The translations under genes were made by a program, and so were the position numbers. Positions 34,936 to 46,485 of a stretch of 64,000 bases of DNA are shown here, one piece after another. Position 1 is the stretch's first letter. Each line of letters opens with the position of its first letter. The notes beneath the pieces are model-generated. The model saw nothing but the letters and a program-made list of their open reading frames with translations, was not told the DNA's origin and ran no database searches. The DNA comes from Zingiber officinale (lineage: Eukaryota > Streptophyta > Magnoliopsida > Zingiberales > Zingiberaceae). The DNA is taken from NCBI RefSeq assembly GCF_018446385.1, contig NC_056000.1, positions 76,208,688 through 76,272,687 on the forward strand. Direction: 5' to 3'.

Positions 34936-35810
34936 CGGTTGCGTTAAAAACTCACTCGTTACGTTTCGCGGTACATGGGAGAAGGCTTGTACACGTCGAA
35001 ACTATCAAATTAATAAAGGGGAATAAAAGCATATATCCCATTGTGCTTCTTTCCTTAGCCAAAACTTGCACGAATCTATTAGATGATGTCATTGCATTCA
35101 ATTGTTAATCTGTTTCGTAGTTTTGCTCCGCGTAATTGTAGATGAGTGTCGCCGAGCCTTCCAAAGACCCACATGGAAACACATAACTGAAATTAATAGA
35201 TAACTATTTTGGTTAAATTTTGGAGTATAAAAATATGTTTAAATATATAATAGAATTTAGAAAGGAAAAAAAAAAGTTTGGTTGGTGCGAGTGAGTGCAT
35301 TTATTCAATTCTTAAATGTGGAGTTGGATTTCGGAGCTAATATACTATTATTATTCCATGACGCGTTCTTGTTGGTGTGGCCACGAGTTTAGTCCACTGG
35401 TCGGTGCGACTGACTTCATTTGGCGGTGATGCATCTATGATTCTATGAACCGATCCAATTAAGTTGCAAGTCGCGATCAGGAGGATTATGATTTATGGAC
35501 GTTGAACTTTGAACCCATAATTAATAGGAAGAAAATGACCGTAAAGGAAAGGTAGTAGTCAGCGTCTCCCTCTCTCTTTTCATCGCAGCGAACAGCATGC
35601 CGTTGTGGCTCAATTTATTGGCAAAGGGGTGGGACAATATTAAATGATGGGAATAAATTATTGCCGTCACATATTTCATGTGATTTCCAAGCAGATTTGC
35701 CATCAGATTTGTTCGCGAATCATTGTAACAAAAGATAACGTTTGTCCCTCGATAATTGATCCTAAATTTATACCCTCTAGTTTAACATCCCATTAAGAAT
35801 AGGATCGTTA
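34936..35810. other. Upstream intergenic DNA of hydrolase gene
   Basis: No supported gene or repeat. Ordinary AT-rich flank, 5' of the hydrolase promoter. Confidence 0.4.
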
Positions 35811-36170
35811 TGAATATAATCAAAGTCTCGTAAAATACATTAAAAAAGTTATAAATTTTAAAAATGGAAGATATCTCCAAACGAGGGTTTTAAGATAGAG
35901 TCCAAGAATAAATTTATATGAACTTAGGTCTAAAGTGTATAATATCGTATTATTGTAAAGATATGTTAATTCTTTTAATCCTAATAAATAATATCAGAGT
36001 GGTTCAGATCGAGCCAGGTAGATGGAATAGCGACCTTGAATGAAAGAGATGGGGGTTCCTAGAGGAGTGAACTTTAAGCGAAAAGTCTAAGCAAGTCAAG
36101 AGTAACTGAATGCTTGATAAATTCTTGACAAAAATCCTAGAGAAGTGAACCCTAAGGGATGAAAAACTTA
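35811..36170 (+). mobile_element. Old, eroded copy of the TRIM family
   Basis: Segments match the intact TRIM in order: AGATATCTC, AACTTAGGTCTAAAGTGTATAATATC (compare GGCTTAGGCCCAAAGTGGAC), ATTCTTTTAATCCTAATAA (compare ATTCTTTTCGATCCTATAA), then a decayed PBS (ATATCAGAG) and GAAAGAGATGGGGGTTCCTA. Only one LTR plus part of the interior is visible, with many substitutions. Ends are approximate. Confidence 0.6.
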
Positions 36171-37332
36171 AGGGCCTACTTGGTTAGAGGGAGTTGACCA
36201 CAGGAAAGGGTATGAGAATCAATTGATGTGTTTGGTGAGTGAGATTATTTACTGAACAGTAAATTATATAAACTAGTCTATGAGTTTTCTTCAATCCGTG
36301 ATAAAATTGGGAGGGATGAAAAAAATTACTGTTCATTCCTCTCGATTTAGCATGTCTTCTTTTTTACTTTCCCTCCCTTTCTTTTTTCAACCCTATAATA
36401 TCTTCTTCTCCCATCCAAATCAACTATACCCTCATTTCTGATATCTCAAGCTTCCAAATCCTCTGCACCCTCAAGCTTCTTGTCTCAAAAATCCTCCCAC
36501 CAACATACACTACTTTTCCTCTCTTTTCTTTTTCTGCCCTAAATATCTTCTTCTCCAATCCAAATCAATCGTACCCTCGTTCTTGATATCTCAAGCTAGC
36601 CTTCAAATCCTCTGCACTTGCATATGTCCTGTTTATGCTTATGAATTCATAAGTAAGAAATTGTTCTAAGATTGTTGAGAGTACAATATGATGTGTTATT
36701 AACTATAACTTTGTGTTTTTGTTGATTACTCCATGGAGTTGTCTTATTTTTTTGTAAGAATTTGATTATGATGATGGTTTTTTAGCCTAAAACTATGATA
36801 TATATCTATAAAGGGATTATGTTTATTCTGGTTTTATGTGGAAAAGGAAAAAAAAGTAAGAAAAAAATAGGACAAACATGATTTCCTGCCATATATAAGA
36901 AGATGTATCCTGAGGAATTTGTTTGTAATATATAATGCTCATTGTTTGTTTCTTGTTTTAAAAATGGTAACCAATTTGTTTGTTACTAGTGATGCTTGCA
37001 CTACCTTCCAATCCTTAAATTATAATTACTTGTCAGATTTTTTTATGTAGATCAAATGGCTCACCTTCCTATTATCGAACAACGACGAAAACTTCAACAA
37101 ATAACAAACAATATGTTGGTCTTGTTATTTGCTCTATATTATGTGCTCATTTGTTCATACCTTTGAGATAATATTCGTCATATCAAAACAAAAGAAGAAA
37201 AAGAGTCGAACGAATGAGATTGATGAGTAGATTGACAATGAATTGTGATTCTGCTTGCATTAGTCATCTTCTCATGGATAGGACAACTTTTAGGATACTA
37301 TGTGATATGAAGTAGACATTGGAGGACTAATG
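36171..37332 (+). mobile_element. Probable PIF/Harbinger remnant
   Basis: Begins near TTA|AGGGCCTACTTGGTTAG, resembling PIF/Harbinger termini (GGGCCTGTTTGGTT) with a TTA-type target. Around 37230-37330, broken plus-strand text (ISHLLMDRTTF, ILCDM) resembles the N-terminal part of plant Harbinger transposases. A pair of related ~100-bp segments (36370-36480 and 36528-36620) is duplicated in tandem. No matching right terminus was found, so the right end is arbitrary. Confidence 0.4.
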
Positions 37333-38009
37333 TAATATCCTAAACCAATTGCTTTAATTAAAAATATTTATTTATTTAGTTCAGAATTAATTAGAATGAA
37401 GTTTTAATTTAAGTGACTAACTTTAATTATGTTTAATCAAATAAGTTATAGTATATCTAAACTTAAATAAATTGCATGTCTTAAATATTCATAAATTTAT
37501 AAAAATTAATGACTAGGTAATATAAATTATAAATTTGTATAACTTAGATATGTATAAAATAAATACATGAATCTTTCAAATGATAAAAGGAAATATACAT
37601 ATAGTTATTTGATACCAAATATAAGGTACCTAATCTAGAAGGCTCGGCTAAGGTAAATTGGAAATAAATATATGACATGGCTAATTTAGATACGGGTAGG
37701 AATTAAAATATATGATAATGAATTATTTGATTCTCGGATAAAATAGAATTGGAAATAAATTTATACATGGCTTAGTGTGTGTAAAGGATTTAGCAAGTTT
37801 AAAATTTATATGATGTGTGAACATAAATTTTATTGCATATAAATTTTATGCAAAAAATTTAATTAAGAAATATACACATGTGTGTGTATATATACATATA
37901 TAATTCTAAGATAAATATGTAGATCCAAATGTCATATTTATCTTGTAAAATTAAATTGGGAAATGATAAGACATCTAAAGTATATATATATAATAATAAG
38001 ACATCTAAA

Positions 38010-38011
<2 letters not shown>

Positions 38012-38058
<47 letters not shown>
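38012..38058. repeat. (TA)n microsatellite
   Basis: About 47 bases of uninterrupted TA. A shorter TA run at 37981-37991 follows the same preceding sequence, so this is a local duplication of repeat plus flank. Confidence 0.93.
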
Positions 38059-38059
<1 letters not shown>

Positions 38060-38148
38060 CAAATTTACTTAAAGTATAAATTAAAAATACGCATTCATTA
38101 GTTGGTGCCACCAAAATATATGTGCACCCTTAGAGAACCTCTACCACC

Positions 38149-38149
<1 letters not shown>

Positions 38150-38242
<93 letters not shown>
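38150..38242. repeat. 93-base poly-C run
   Basis: Uninterrupted C from 38150 to 38242 between ACCACCT and AACCTCACC. Such a length is rare in plant DNA and may be a sequencing or assembly artefact. The proline and glycine frames across it are not genes. Confidence 0.9.
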
Positions 38243-38244
<2 letters not shown>

Positions 38245-38620
38245 CCTCACCACCAGCGGTCCTAATCTTCACCACCACTATTCCAAGTTGTAAGGGGAGA
38301 AGAAGAAGAAAAAAGAAGCCTAGTAGCAAGAAGGAGTTGAAGGCATGTTCTTCTCATACTTATGTTGTATTAGTTCCTTAAATTCATGCATGGGTATTTT
38401 CTCTTATAGTTCGGTTTGAGAGTTTTAGGAGGTTAAGAAATCATTATGTTTGGAGAACCCTACAAAGGGTTAGTGTTGGATTTATGAGTTTCCATGTCAT
38501 GAAATCCTCGTTATTGTGATACTTTTGGAGGGTATGTGAGGTCAGTTCTTAGGAATTGGAGTACCATAAGATAAAGAATTGAACCCAAGTATAGGATTTC
38601 TTTGTGTCATGTGTGGTTTG

Positions 38621-39681
38621 TGTTGGATCAAGAAATTCGCAGGGGGGGGGGGGGGGGTTAATTAATAGCGATTTAAAAAAATATTGTATCGAGAGTAAGC
38701 AGTGGAAGAGAAACAGAACAACGCTAACACAATCCGATTTACTTGGTTCGGAGACTTTGTCGACTCCTACTCCAAGGTTCGCACTCGTCGAGTACTTTCG
38801 TTGGACAATCACTAACAGTTCGTAAAAATATTACAAGTGTAAGTACATGAACTTTTAAAATGAATACCGACAACAGAATAAAAGAAAAATAACTTCTTAG
38901 CAGCACGTTGTCGGAGAAGCTTTGCAGCATCGCAAGAACACAACACGACAGATCAGCAAGCGTTGGATGGCGTTGTAGTGGTTGTTGTCTGAAACTCTAA
39001 AGAATGCCTCCTTATATAGGAAGCTCCGGGCGCCTAGACTATGACGTAGCCCGACCAACTAGAGCGCTCCACGTTGCGACGTCGTTTCGGGATAGATTTT
39101 GCATTTCGGGCGTCTGGACCTCTATCTTCCAGCTACCTGCAAGAAAACGTTAGTCTGAGGTAAAATACAAATTATACTACCCTGCAAAATAAATTGTTAG
39201 CACAGTTATATAAGGAATGAGTAGTAATTAGATTACGTCTCATTGAGACCGGAATCTAGTCAAGATCTCAACTTAGAGTTTCGAAATGATTCTAAGTTGG
39301 ATCGGCGTCTAAGTTCCCTTCCCGGGAACGCGTCCTCACAATCACTCCCCTCCAGTGACTTACCTTAACTTACCTGCCAGACGTCCGGTCGCCCCTTCGA
39401 TCCATCTGGACTCGTGCCAGACGTTCGGTCAGCCCTTCGACTCGTCTGGACTTCGTGTCAGCTATCCGCCCGGCCCATCGACCTAGATGAGTTTCGTGCC
39501 AGACATTCGGTCACCCCGTCGACCTAGCTGGACTTCGTGCTAGCTATCTGGTCGGCCCGTTGACCTAGCTGGGCTTCTCCTGCACACTTGGTCAAAGTGT
39601 TAGATCACAACAAAACTAACTTAACCTACTTTGTCATTTATCAAAACCTGAGTTAGATCGTTAGTGCTAACAGTACCAACA
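38621..39681 (-). mobile_element. Copia-B 3' LTR
   Basis: Starts TGTTGGATCAAG, ends ACCAACA beside the PPT. A 16-base G run at 38642-38657 lies close to its outer end. A TATA box (TTATATAGG, 39012-39020) has GGGCGCCTAG-type motifs on the upstream side in element sense. Confidence 0.85.
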
Positions 39682-40269
39682 ATCTCTCCCTTTTTGATAC
39701 AATGACAATCTAGTTAAGTTAGTGAAAAAAATATGCAATAAATAAGCATTTACAAGCAATGATGTTAAGTTAATCTTGTTTTATTTTTGGTAATTTTTCA
39801 TTGCTAACTAACTTAAACCACCTTACCCTCCCCCTTTGACATTCATCAAAAAAGAACATAGGATAGATAAAATTAAGTGGTTAAGGAAAATAATGCAATA
39901 GAGAATTCGAACTAAAATCAGATTGACTTGGGGGATTTTAAAGTAAAAAAATTTAAAAATTTTTCTTTTAAGTTTTCAAAATAACTTAGTTTTGAAAAAT
40001 AGCTAATTTAGGTTGAAAATCAACTTAACTTGCAAAATAAGCTTGCAAATGGAAGATAAAATTAAAGAACAATTTTTTGAAAGAGTTCATTTTTATAAAT
40101 TTTCAAAAATAAATTTATATAAAATTCATCTTTGGATTATAAAAGGTAAGTTTACAAACTCTGATTTTCAAAGTCAACAAAATCCAATTTTCAACTTTTA
40201 AAACTGAGTTTGTAAAATCTAATTTTCAAAAATTTAGTTTATAAAAGTTAATACTTTTCAAAAGTGGAT
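39682..40269 (-). other. Copia-B 3' non-coding tail, left of G2
   Basis: AT-rich, with TTTTCAAAA- and AAATTT-type short repeats and no coding frame of note. It begins with the PPT and continues beyond G2 at 51579. Confidence 0.5.
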
Positions 40270-41132
40270 TGATCCTGTTCGAACGCCGAATCAACGGACG
40301 CTGGGCACGGGGCGCTCTCCGAGTCGTCGACGTAGATCTCAGGCCGGTCGGACGACGCTCCGGCGAACCTGCACAGAAGTCGGTCCGGGAAGGGGTTCCC
40401 GGCGGCGACCCTCCGACGCTCAAGTCAGGCAAGCAAGAAACAAAGCAGCGACTCCAAAAATCGTAGAACGCATCCCTCCGGCGAAGTCTGCGGCTCTTTA
40501 TATAGAGCGGTGAAAGAGCTTCTACACGCCCACCGAGGCGCGTACGTGTCCGCAACCAATACCTCGGTATGTGTTTGTCAGAAAGCTTACCTGAGGCCAT
40601 ACTGCAACAGTCCCATCGCGCCTTCGATGGGACAACAGGACACCCCGTTGTCAGACTAGGAGTATGGCTTAGCCATACGACTTGACGGCTGTCAGCAGAT
40701 GTTCCTGTCCCTATTTACCCACCGCCGGCCAGGACGTTCATCCGGCCGGCTAGACGAAGAGCACCGTCCGGAAGGCTTTAATTCCCTGCGCAGTCCGGGC
40801 GGCACTCTCCTCACGTCCGGACTGCCGTTTGCAGCGATATGCTGGGGAGAACTTCGGTAGGGTGCTATGTAAGAACTGTTAGCAGTACATCACCTTCTCT
40901 TAGGCCTTCCGCTCGACTCTTTGCTACTGTTCCATTGAGCGTCAGAACCCTGATGCCTGTCAGGGCGTCTTTTTATTATCGGATGTTCATCGGTCGGCCG
41001 GTCGGGCGGCCGACTCATCCTTCTCTGGTCGGTCGCCCGGTCTGCCCCTCTCCAGTCAGCCACCTGGCCTTTTGACTTCCACATGGCGTCGACCCCTCAA
41101 AATGGGGATCCCCTGTTCTAGCCGCCGGATTA
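40270..41132 (-). mobile_element. G2 3' LTR
   Basis: 863 bases, the same length as its partner. TATA box TTTATATAGAG at 40497-40507. On its upstream side in element sense are GGCCGG-, GTCCGGAC- and GGTCGGCCGGTCGG-type palindromic motifs (40725-41020). Confidence 0.85.
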
Positions 41133-41447
41133 CTTGCCTCCCCCTCAAGTCTAGTCGAAGGAGGTGAAGTCCGACTGACTGGACTGCCGATCAGACTGAG
41201 TAACGACCGCTGCATTAGTCCGCTCGGCCAGGCTTAGGGATGCACATCCGTTCGACGGTGTCTTGCCCGTGCCTTGTATTCCCAAGTACATTTGATAAAG
41301 GAGCCGCTCGGCCCCACGCTCTCTTTATTCTTGCCTCATCGGCACGCCCGATCCGAGGTCGGCCTTTACAACCGAGTAGGACCACGCAGAGAGCTACCCG
41401 TCCTGCAGCTTTATAGGCTCCGGTTGCCCGCCTTTTAACGTCGATTT

Positions 41448-43070
41448 TGTTAGGATCGATGGTCGCGGCTAGAGAGGGGGGTGTGAATAGCTGACCCCAA
41501 ATCGTTCGTTTCTTTCTACAAATCAAGGTTAGCGCAGCGGAAATAAACAATAGAAACGACAACGGAGAATAGCAAACCTCAAACTCGTCGATGTAACGAG
41601 GTTCGGAGATAAACTCCTACTCCTCGGCGTGTCCGTAAGGTGGACGAGCCCTATCAATCCGTCGGTGGATGAGTCCCCGGAGAGCTGGCTAATAAATACT
41701 CCTTGTGGGTGGAGAAACCTCGCCACAATCTCTTTGCAACAGCAATAAGGAGTACAACAGTAGAGAAAGCAAACAAGAACAATCGAAATGTAAAACCCTT
41801 TGCTTGCCTTCGCTAGTTTCCGAATCGATGAAGCAGAACTTCTCTGATCCAAGCTCACTAGAAAACCAACAGGAAGCTCAAGCTTCGGCAATGAGAGCTC
41901 AGCAGAACTCAGCAGGAAGAAGAAGAAGCAGTGCTGTAGAAGCCCTTGATCTCCTTTTATAACCGCGAAGAAGACACGAAGAAACTAGCTGCTACGCATT
42001 AGATGTGGACCGATCAGCTTCATCCTCGATCGGTCCATTAGGTCTTGATCGGTCACAAGACCGATCAGCCCTTCCATCGGTCATGGAGACCGATCAGTGT
42101 CCCCCCGATCGGTCCCATGACCGATCAGACCTTTCCTCCGAAGGTGATCTCCTTCGATCGCCTCGATCGCTCGCACCGATCAGAACTTCACCAGATGCAC
42201 CGATCGATCACCGATCGGCCTCGAATGATCGATAAGCAACATACTGTTGTTACCGATCGGTCACCGCACCGATCGATAATCCAACAGATCACCGATCGGT
42301 GCTACTGATCGATCCGTGCTTAGAGCTCCCACCTAAACCCTACTTGGTCCCGAGAACGAGCTACCGAGTCTCCGACCTCGTCCGGCCAGAACGAGCTACC
42401 GAGCCCTCTCCGACCAGACCCGAGAACGAGCTACCGAGCCCTCTCTCGACTTCCTGGTCCAGAGAACGAGCTACCGAGCCCTCTCTCACCCGATCCCGAG
42501 AACGAGCTACCGAGCCCTCTCCGACTTTCCGTGCCAAGTCTCCATCTTGGTCTTCTCCGTGCCAAGTCTCCATACTTGACTTTTTCCTGCCAAGCTCCTC
42601 GCTTGGACTTTTCACTGATGTCCGTCAACCTCGACCCATTTGATTTCCCTGCTTCACTCACCGTGACTTCTAAACCGCCTAGCTTCACCACTAGGTCTTT
42701 ACCCGGCTTCACTCACCGTGGTTTTCCATCCGCCCGGCTTCACTCACCGTGACTTTCACCAGCCTCCTTCACTCACCGTGACTTTCACTTTCACCTAGTT
42801 TCACTCACTAGGATTTTCACCGCTTCACTTACCGTGATTTCCTAACTACCTAACATCCCGCTAGACTTCCCCAAGTATCCCACAACCTCGACCTACTTGA
42901 CTCTTCTTCATCCAACCCGATCGGACCCTGATCAAGATCTCCGCATGTACAACTGCACCTGCATTGTCCATGTCTACATGTCTTTCTGTATTGTCAAACA
43001 TCGAAACCATGACCAAGGTTTACGCTTGGTCAACTAGGTCAACCTTGACCTACTGGAAATTGCACCAACA
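41448..43070 (-). mobile_element. Copia-C 3' LTR (1623 bp)
   Basis: TTTTATAACC TATA at 41955-41964. Upstream in element sense are ACCGATCGGTC-type palindromes (42003-42310), then GAGAACGAGCTACCGAGCC repeats (42352-42520), TGCCAAGTCTCCAT repeats (about 42530-42610) and CTTCACTCACC repeats (42650-42840). The three repeat blocks explain the many spurious frames in this stretch. Confidence 0.85.
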
Positions 43071-44948
43071 ATCTCCCCCTTTTTGATGTTTGACAATACC
43101 TTTAAGTTAGGCTAATCCAATAGCCTCAACTTTCCTCATGCCACTAGGTAATGAAACATAAGTTACAACCTTACATTCTCCTTCTAAGAAGGCAACCTCC
43201 TTCTTAGATAATGAAGGCCTAACTTAAACCCTTCATTCTCCCCCTATTGGCACACATTAACAAACTCTCCCCCTGAAGAGTAAGTTATCGTTGTTCACAA
43301 CTTCACTCGTCGTGATCAACAAACTCTTCCACTAACTCCAATGTTCTTCCTTGAACATTCTCTAAACATTCTTCCCCTTTTTGACACACATCAAAAGGAG
43401 TGAATCAAGGTCAAGAGTTTCTTCCTAATGAAAGTCTCATACCTTTCATTGAAACCCTTAATTTCCCCCTTGATACTAAATTCAACAATCAACTTAGTGA
43501 TAATCTCATATCACTCAAGTCTTTAGGAGTAAAAACTCCCTCTAAAAGTCAACTCCTCCTTTACTAATAGGTAAAACTCCCCCTAAAGGTCAACTCCCCC
43601 TTGACCATTGCATCAACAATGTCTTGGAGAGTTTCAAACCTTTAGAACACCACTTCCATAGCTGCAATTTCAGACAAACAGTCGAAATTCAGCATTTGGC
43701 ACGCTCTGATCGGTCACCAGGCCGATCAGCCTTCACTGGATAGGTCACCAGACCGATCCAAACTCTCCTGGATCGGTCCTAGTGACCGATCCACATAGAC
43801 CTGGACCGATCAGGAAACCTTCTGATCGGTCCACGACCTCTGATTTCTAATTTCTGAATTTTTCTTCTCCCGAAATTCAGAAACCTCTAAAAAATCACGG
43901 AAAATTCTAAAAAATGTAAAATTTTGAGGATACATTCCTCATAACATATACTATCATGGAAAAATAGTTTTCTATGAAAATAGCTTCCATTTTTCAATCT
44001 TGATACAAAGTTCACAAGTCTTTGAAATAACTCAAAGTTAACTCATCTTTGTATCAACTTGTTCAATGATGAATGCTATCACTAGAAAAGCTTCATCAAG
44101 GTTTCTCAAATCAATTTTGAAATGATTTTAAACCATTTAATTTAGGACCACAATCTTTGGGCTAAATGTACATGACTTGTACATAAGCTTTCCCTATGAT
44201 CCCCAATTTTGAATTAGGCTCATCTAGGTACAAGAACTATGCACCTTGATCCTAACTCACAATCCTAATATCTCACACACATCTAAGGTGTATCAAACAC
44301 ATCCAAGTCAATTTTGATGTGAGATATGGGTTTAGGTCATCTTAGGCTAAGTTCTCATGCATTTTCTAAATAACAATTTGATCTCCATATCAAATTGTGT
44401 TTTTTTCCTTAAATCAAATTAATTGATTATAAATGCAAAAGATGATGACATGGCATATAATGATATCATAAGTGAAACATGTGCCAATGTCATGATGTCA
44501 TGGCATAAAGTATGAAACTTAAATAAAGCATGACATTTAACTATCCTAAGCATTATCATGACATTTTAAATGATCATAAAATAAATATGATGTCATGACA
44601 TGGTATATGGTAAACAATATATGGCAAATAGCACATAAAGGTATAGAAAATACCTAATTCTAGCCTTAGTTGCCATTTTTGATAGTTTTGATCATTTTGC
44701 CATAGGTTATATATTCCTAAGTGTAATAGACCTAAAATCACATACCAAGGATGTTTAGATCACTATGTGCCAATTAAATTGACCTAAGAGAACTCCTCAA
44801 ATGTGATTGGCACATCCTAATCACCTTAGGAATAATTTTCAATTTCATTTTCAAGGCTTGATTGCACCTTGAAAATTCCTAAAGTGCCACCTTTTGCCAT
44901 GATTAGGTTAACTACCAATTCAAGTAAGGTTGGCACACCCTAACTCAT
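43071..44948 (-). other. Copia-C non-coding region between gag and 3' LTR
   Basis: About 1.9 kb without a credible frame. It is AT-rich, with a further GATCGGTC palindrome cluster at 43706-43836 like that of the LTR. Mirror-like ATGACATGGCATAT repeats occur around 44450-44640. Confidence 0.6.
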
Positions 44949-46424
44949 CTAGCGTGATGAAATCACGCTCCGAGGAACCCAATACCTATTGGAGCTCATT
45001 GGGTTCACTAAATATTCACTAGGGATGACTTCCCTAGCAACCCTTCTAATGACCCTCCTAGGCTTTGAAGCCTTGGTCATTTGGGACTCATCAAGATCAA
45101 CTCTAGGGGTGACCCCCCTTGTGACCTTGGTGATGGTCTTCCTAGTCCTAGGTTTTGTTCCATAATCGAATGGAACATCATGGTAAGTGGGCTTGACCAC
45201 TTGGGACTTAGGTTTGTGACCCAAACCTTTCTTGTCCTTGGACATTGGTTTTTGACCCTTAAACCCTAGAGATGACTTCTCCAAGTTCTTAAGAGCCTTT
45301 TCCAAAGTATCAAGTCTTGACCTCAAGACTTGATTCTCCTTCTCTAATACCTCAATTTTTAATTTTTCATTTTTCTTTGAGGTATTCCTAGGCATGTGTC
45401 TAGTTGATTTGGGATTTCTACCTAGGTTCTCCCTAACCTTAGATGAGTTGATCCTAGGGTTGGCTTTCCTAGTGTTATCCTTATCTAGGCTCACATGTTT
45501 GGCACCTAAGCATGTGTATCGATTTCTATAATTATCATGCTTATCATTATTGTCAATTGCAATCAAACTACTAGCATGCATCTTACTAGTATTGCAATAA
45601 TGTGCCTTAGAGATTACCTTAGGGTTTGCCTTAGCTCCCCCTATCGATGTGCTCGGTCTCTTGTCCTTGTGAGATTGCCTCCCCCTCGGACATTGGCTCC
45701 TATAGTGTCCCCTTCGCTTGCATTGGAAGCACACCACGTGCTCCTTGCCCTTGCGTGTTGGGACTCCGGCTTCCTTGACCTTTGGCGCCGGTGGAGTCTT
45801 TCTAACCCTCTTTGGACATTTACTCTTGTAATGTCCAAATTCCCTACACTCAAAGCACATTATGTGTAATTTGCTAGAAACTAAATGGCTTGAGTTACCT
45901 AGAGTTGTGGATGGATGAACGCTCTCTCCTTCATCCCTTCCGGAGGTAGACGCTTCTTCTTCTTGCTCCGAACTTGAAGAAGAACTCTCCTCCTCTTCTT
46001 CTTTAGATGTTGAGTAGCCCTCAACTTCTAAATCCATCCCTCCATGATGTGAACTCCTTGGCTCGTTTGACTCCTCTTCATGGCTTGAAGTGGAGTTCTC
46101 CTCATGGAACTTTGCCAAGTTGTTCCACAACTCCTTGGCATCGTTATATCCACCTATCCTACACAAAACATCATTAGGTAAAGAAAATTCAAAAATTTTC
46201 AATACCTCATCGTTGACTAGGGATTGATGGACTTGTTCCTTGGTCCACTCCTTCTTCTCTAGGGTTTCTCCTTTCTTGTCCATCGGAGGCTTGAAACCTA
46301 ATTGAACACAACTCCAATTTTCAAGGTTAGTCATAAGAAAGTACTTCATTCTTACCTTCCAAAACGCGAAGTCGTCGCGATCATAGAAAGGTGGAATGGT
46401 GATGTCTTCTCCGAGTTGATCCAT
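44949..46424 (-). CDS. Copia-C gag (491 aa, intact)
   Basis: The longest clean retroelement gag frame in the window. Residues 10-110 match the copia gag/UBN2 fold start (FYDRDDFAFWKVRMKYFLMT, later AKELWNNLAKFHEE). An acidic Ser/Glu-rich stretch spans about 111-170. Two CX2CX4HX4C zinc knuckles occur at Cys190-Cys203 and Cys232-Cys245. Residues about 350-384 form a predicted coiled coil (LEKENQVLRSRLDTLEKAL), and the C-terminus is basic. The ATG lies 61 bases inside the 5' LTR edge. Gag packages element RNA into particles; the knuckles bind nucleic acid. With no pol, replication would need enzymes from another element. The intact frame suggests recent activity or selection. Confidence 0.88.
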   Translation of the reverse strand: MDQLGEDITIPPFYDRDDFAFWKVRMKYFLMTNLENWSCVQLGFKPPMDKKGETLEKKEWTKEQVHQSLVNDEVLKIFEFSLPNDVLCRIGGYNDAKELWNNLAKFHEENSTSSHEEESNEPRSSHHGGMDLEVEGYSTSKEEEEESSSSSSEQEEEASTSGRDEGESVHPSTTLGNSSHLVSSKLHIMCFECREFGHYKSKCPKRVRKTPPAPKVKEAGVPTRKGKEHVVCFQCKRRGHYRSQCPRGRQSHKDKRPSTSIGGAKANPKVISKAHYCNTSKMHASSLIAIDNNDKHDNYRNRYTCLGAKHVSLDKDNTRKANPRINSSKVRENLGRNPKSTRHMPRNTSKKNEKLKIEVLEKENQVLRSRLDTLEKALKNLEKSSLGFKGQKPMSKDKKGLGHKPKSQVVKPTYHDVPFDYGTKPRTRKTITKVTRGVTPRVDLDESQMTKASKPRRVIRRVAREVIPSEYLVNPMSSNRYWVPRSVISSR

Positions 46425-46470
46425 CTCTAGCTTGTGCTCCCACGGGTGTTAATCCGGCGAAGAGCGACCT

Positions 46471-46483
46471 CGCTCTGATACCA
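46471..46483 (-). other. Copia-C primer binding site
   Basis: TGGTATCAGAGCG on the minus strand, two bases from the LTR edge at 46486; initiator-Met tRNA type, as in most copia elements. The TRIM and copia-B sites are of the same kind. Confidence 0.85.
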
Positions 46484-46485
46484 CT

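Larger units (their letters stand above)
37333..38620. other. AT-rich DNA, possibly an old LTR
   Basis: TGTAATATCCTAAACC at 37333 resembles the start of some chromovirus LTRs, but no partner copy or terminus is visible. The stretch contains TA repeats, a small duplication (AAGACATCTAAAG at 37968 and 37998), the C run and GAAGAAGAAGAAAAAAG. Copia-B is inserted at 38620; the same flanking DNA resumes at 58062-58487. No gene is supported. Confidence 0.35.

Noticed and set aside
38102..38329. Poly-proline and poly-glycine proteins
   Set aside because: They are translations of the C homopolymer.
42005..42752. Several overlapping frames on both strands of the copia-C LTR
   Set aside because: They reflect GATCGGTC and GAGCTACCGAGCC repeats; no domain, and the partner LTR shifts the frames.
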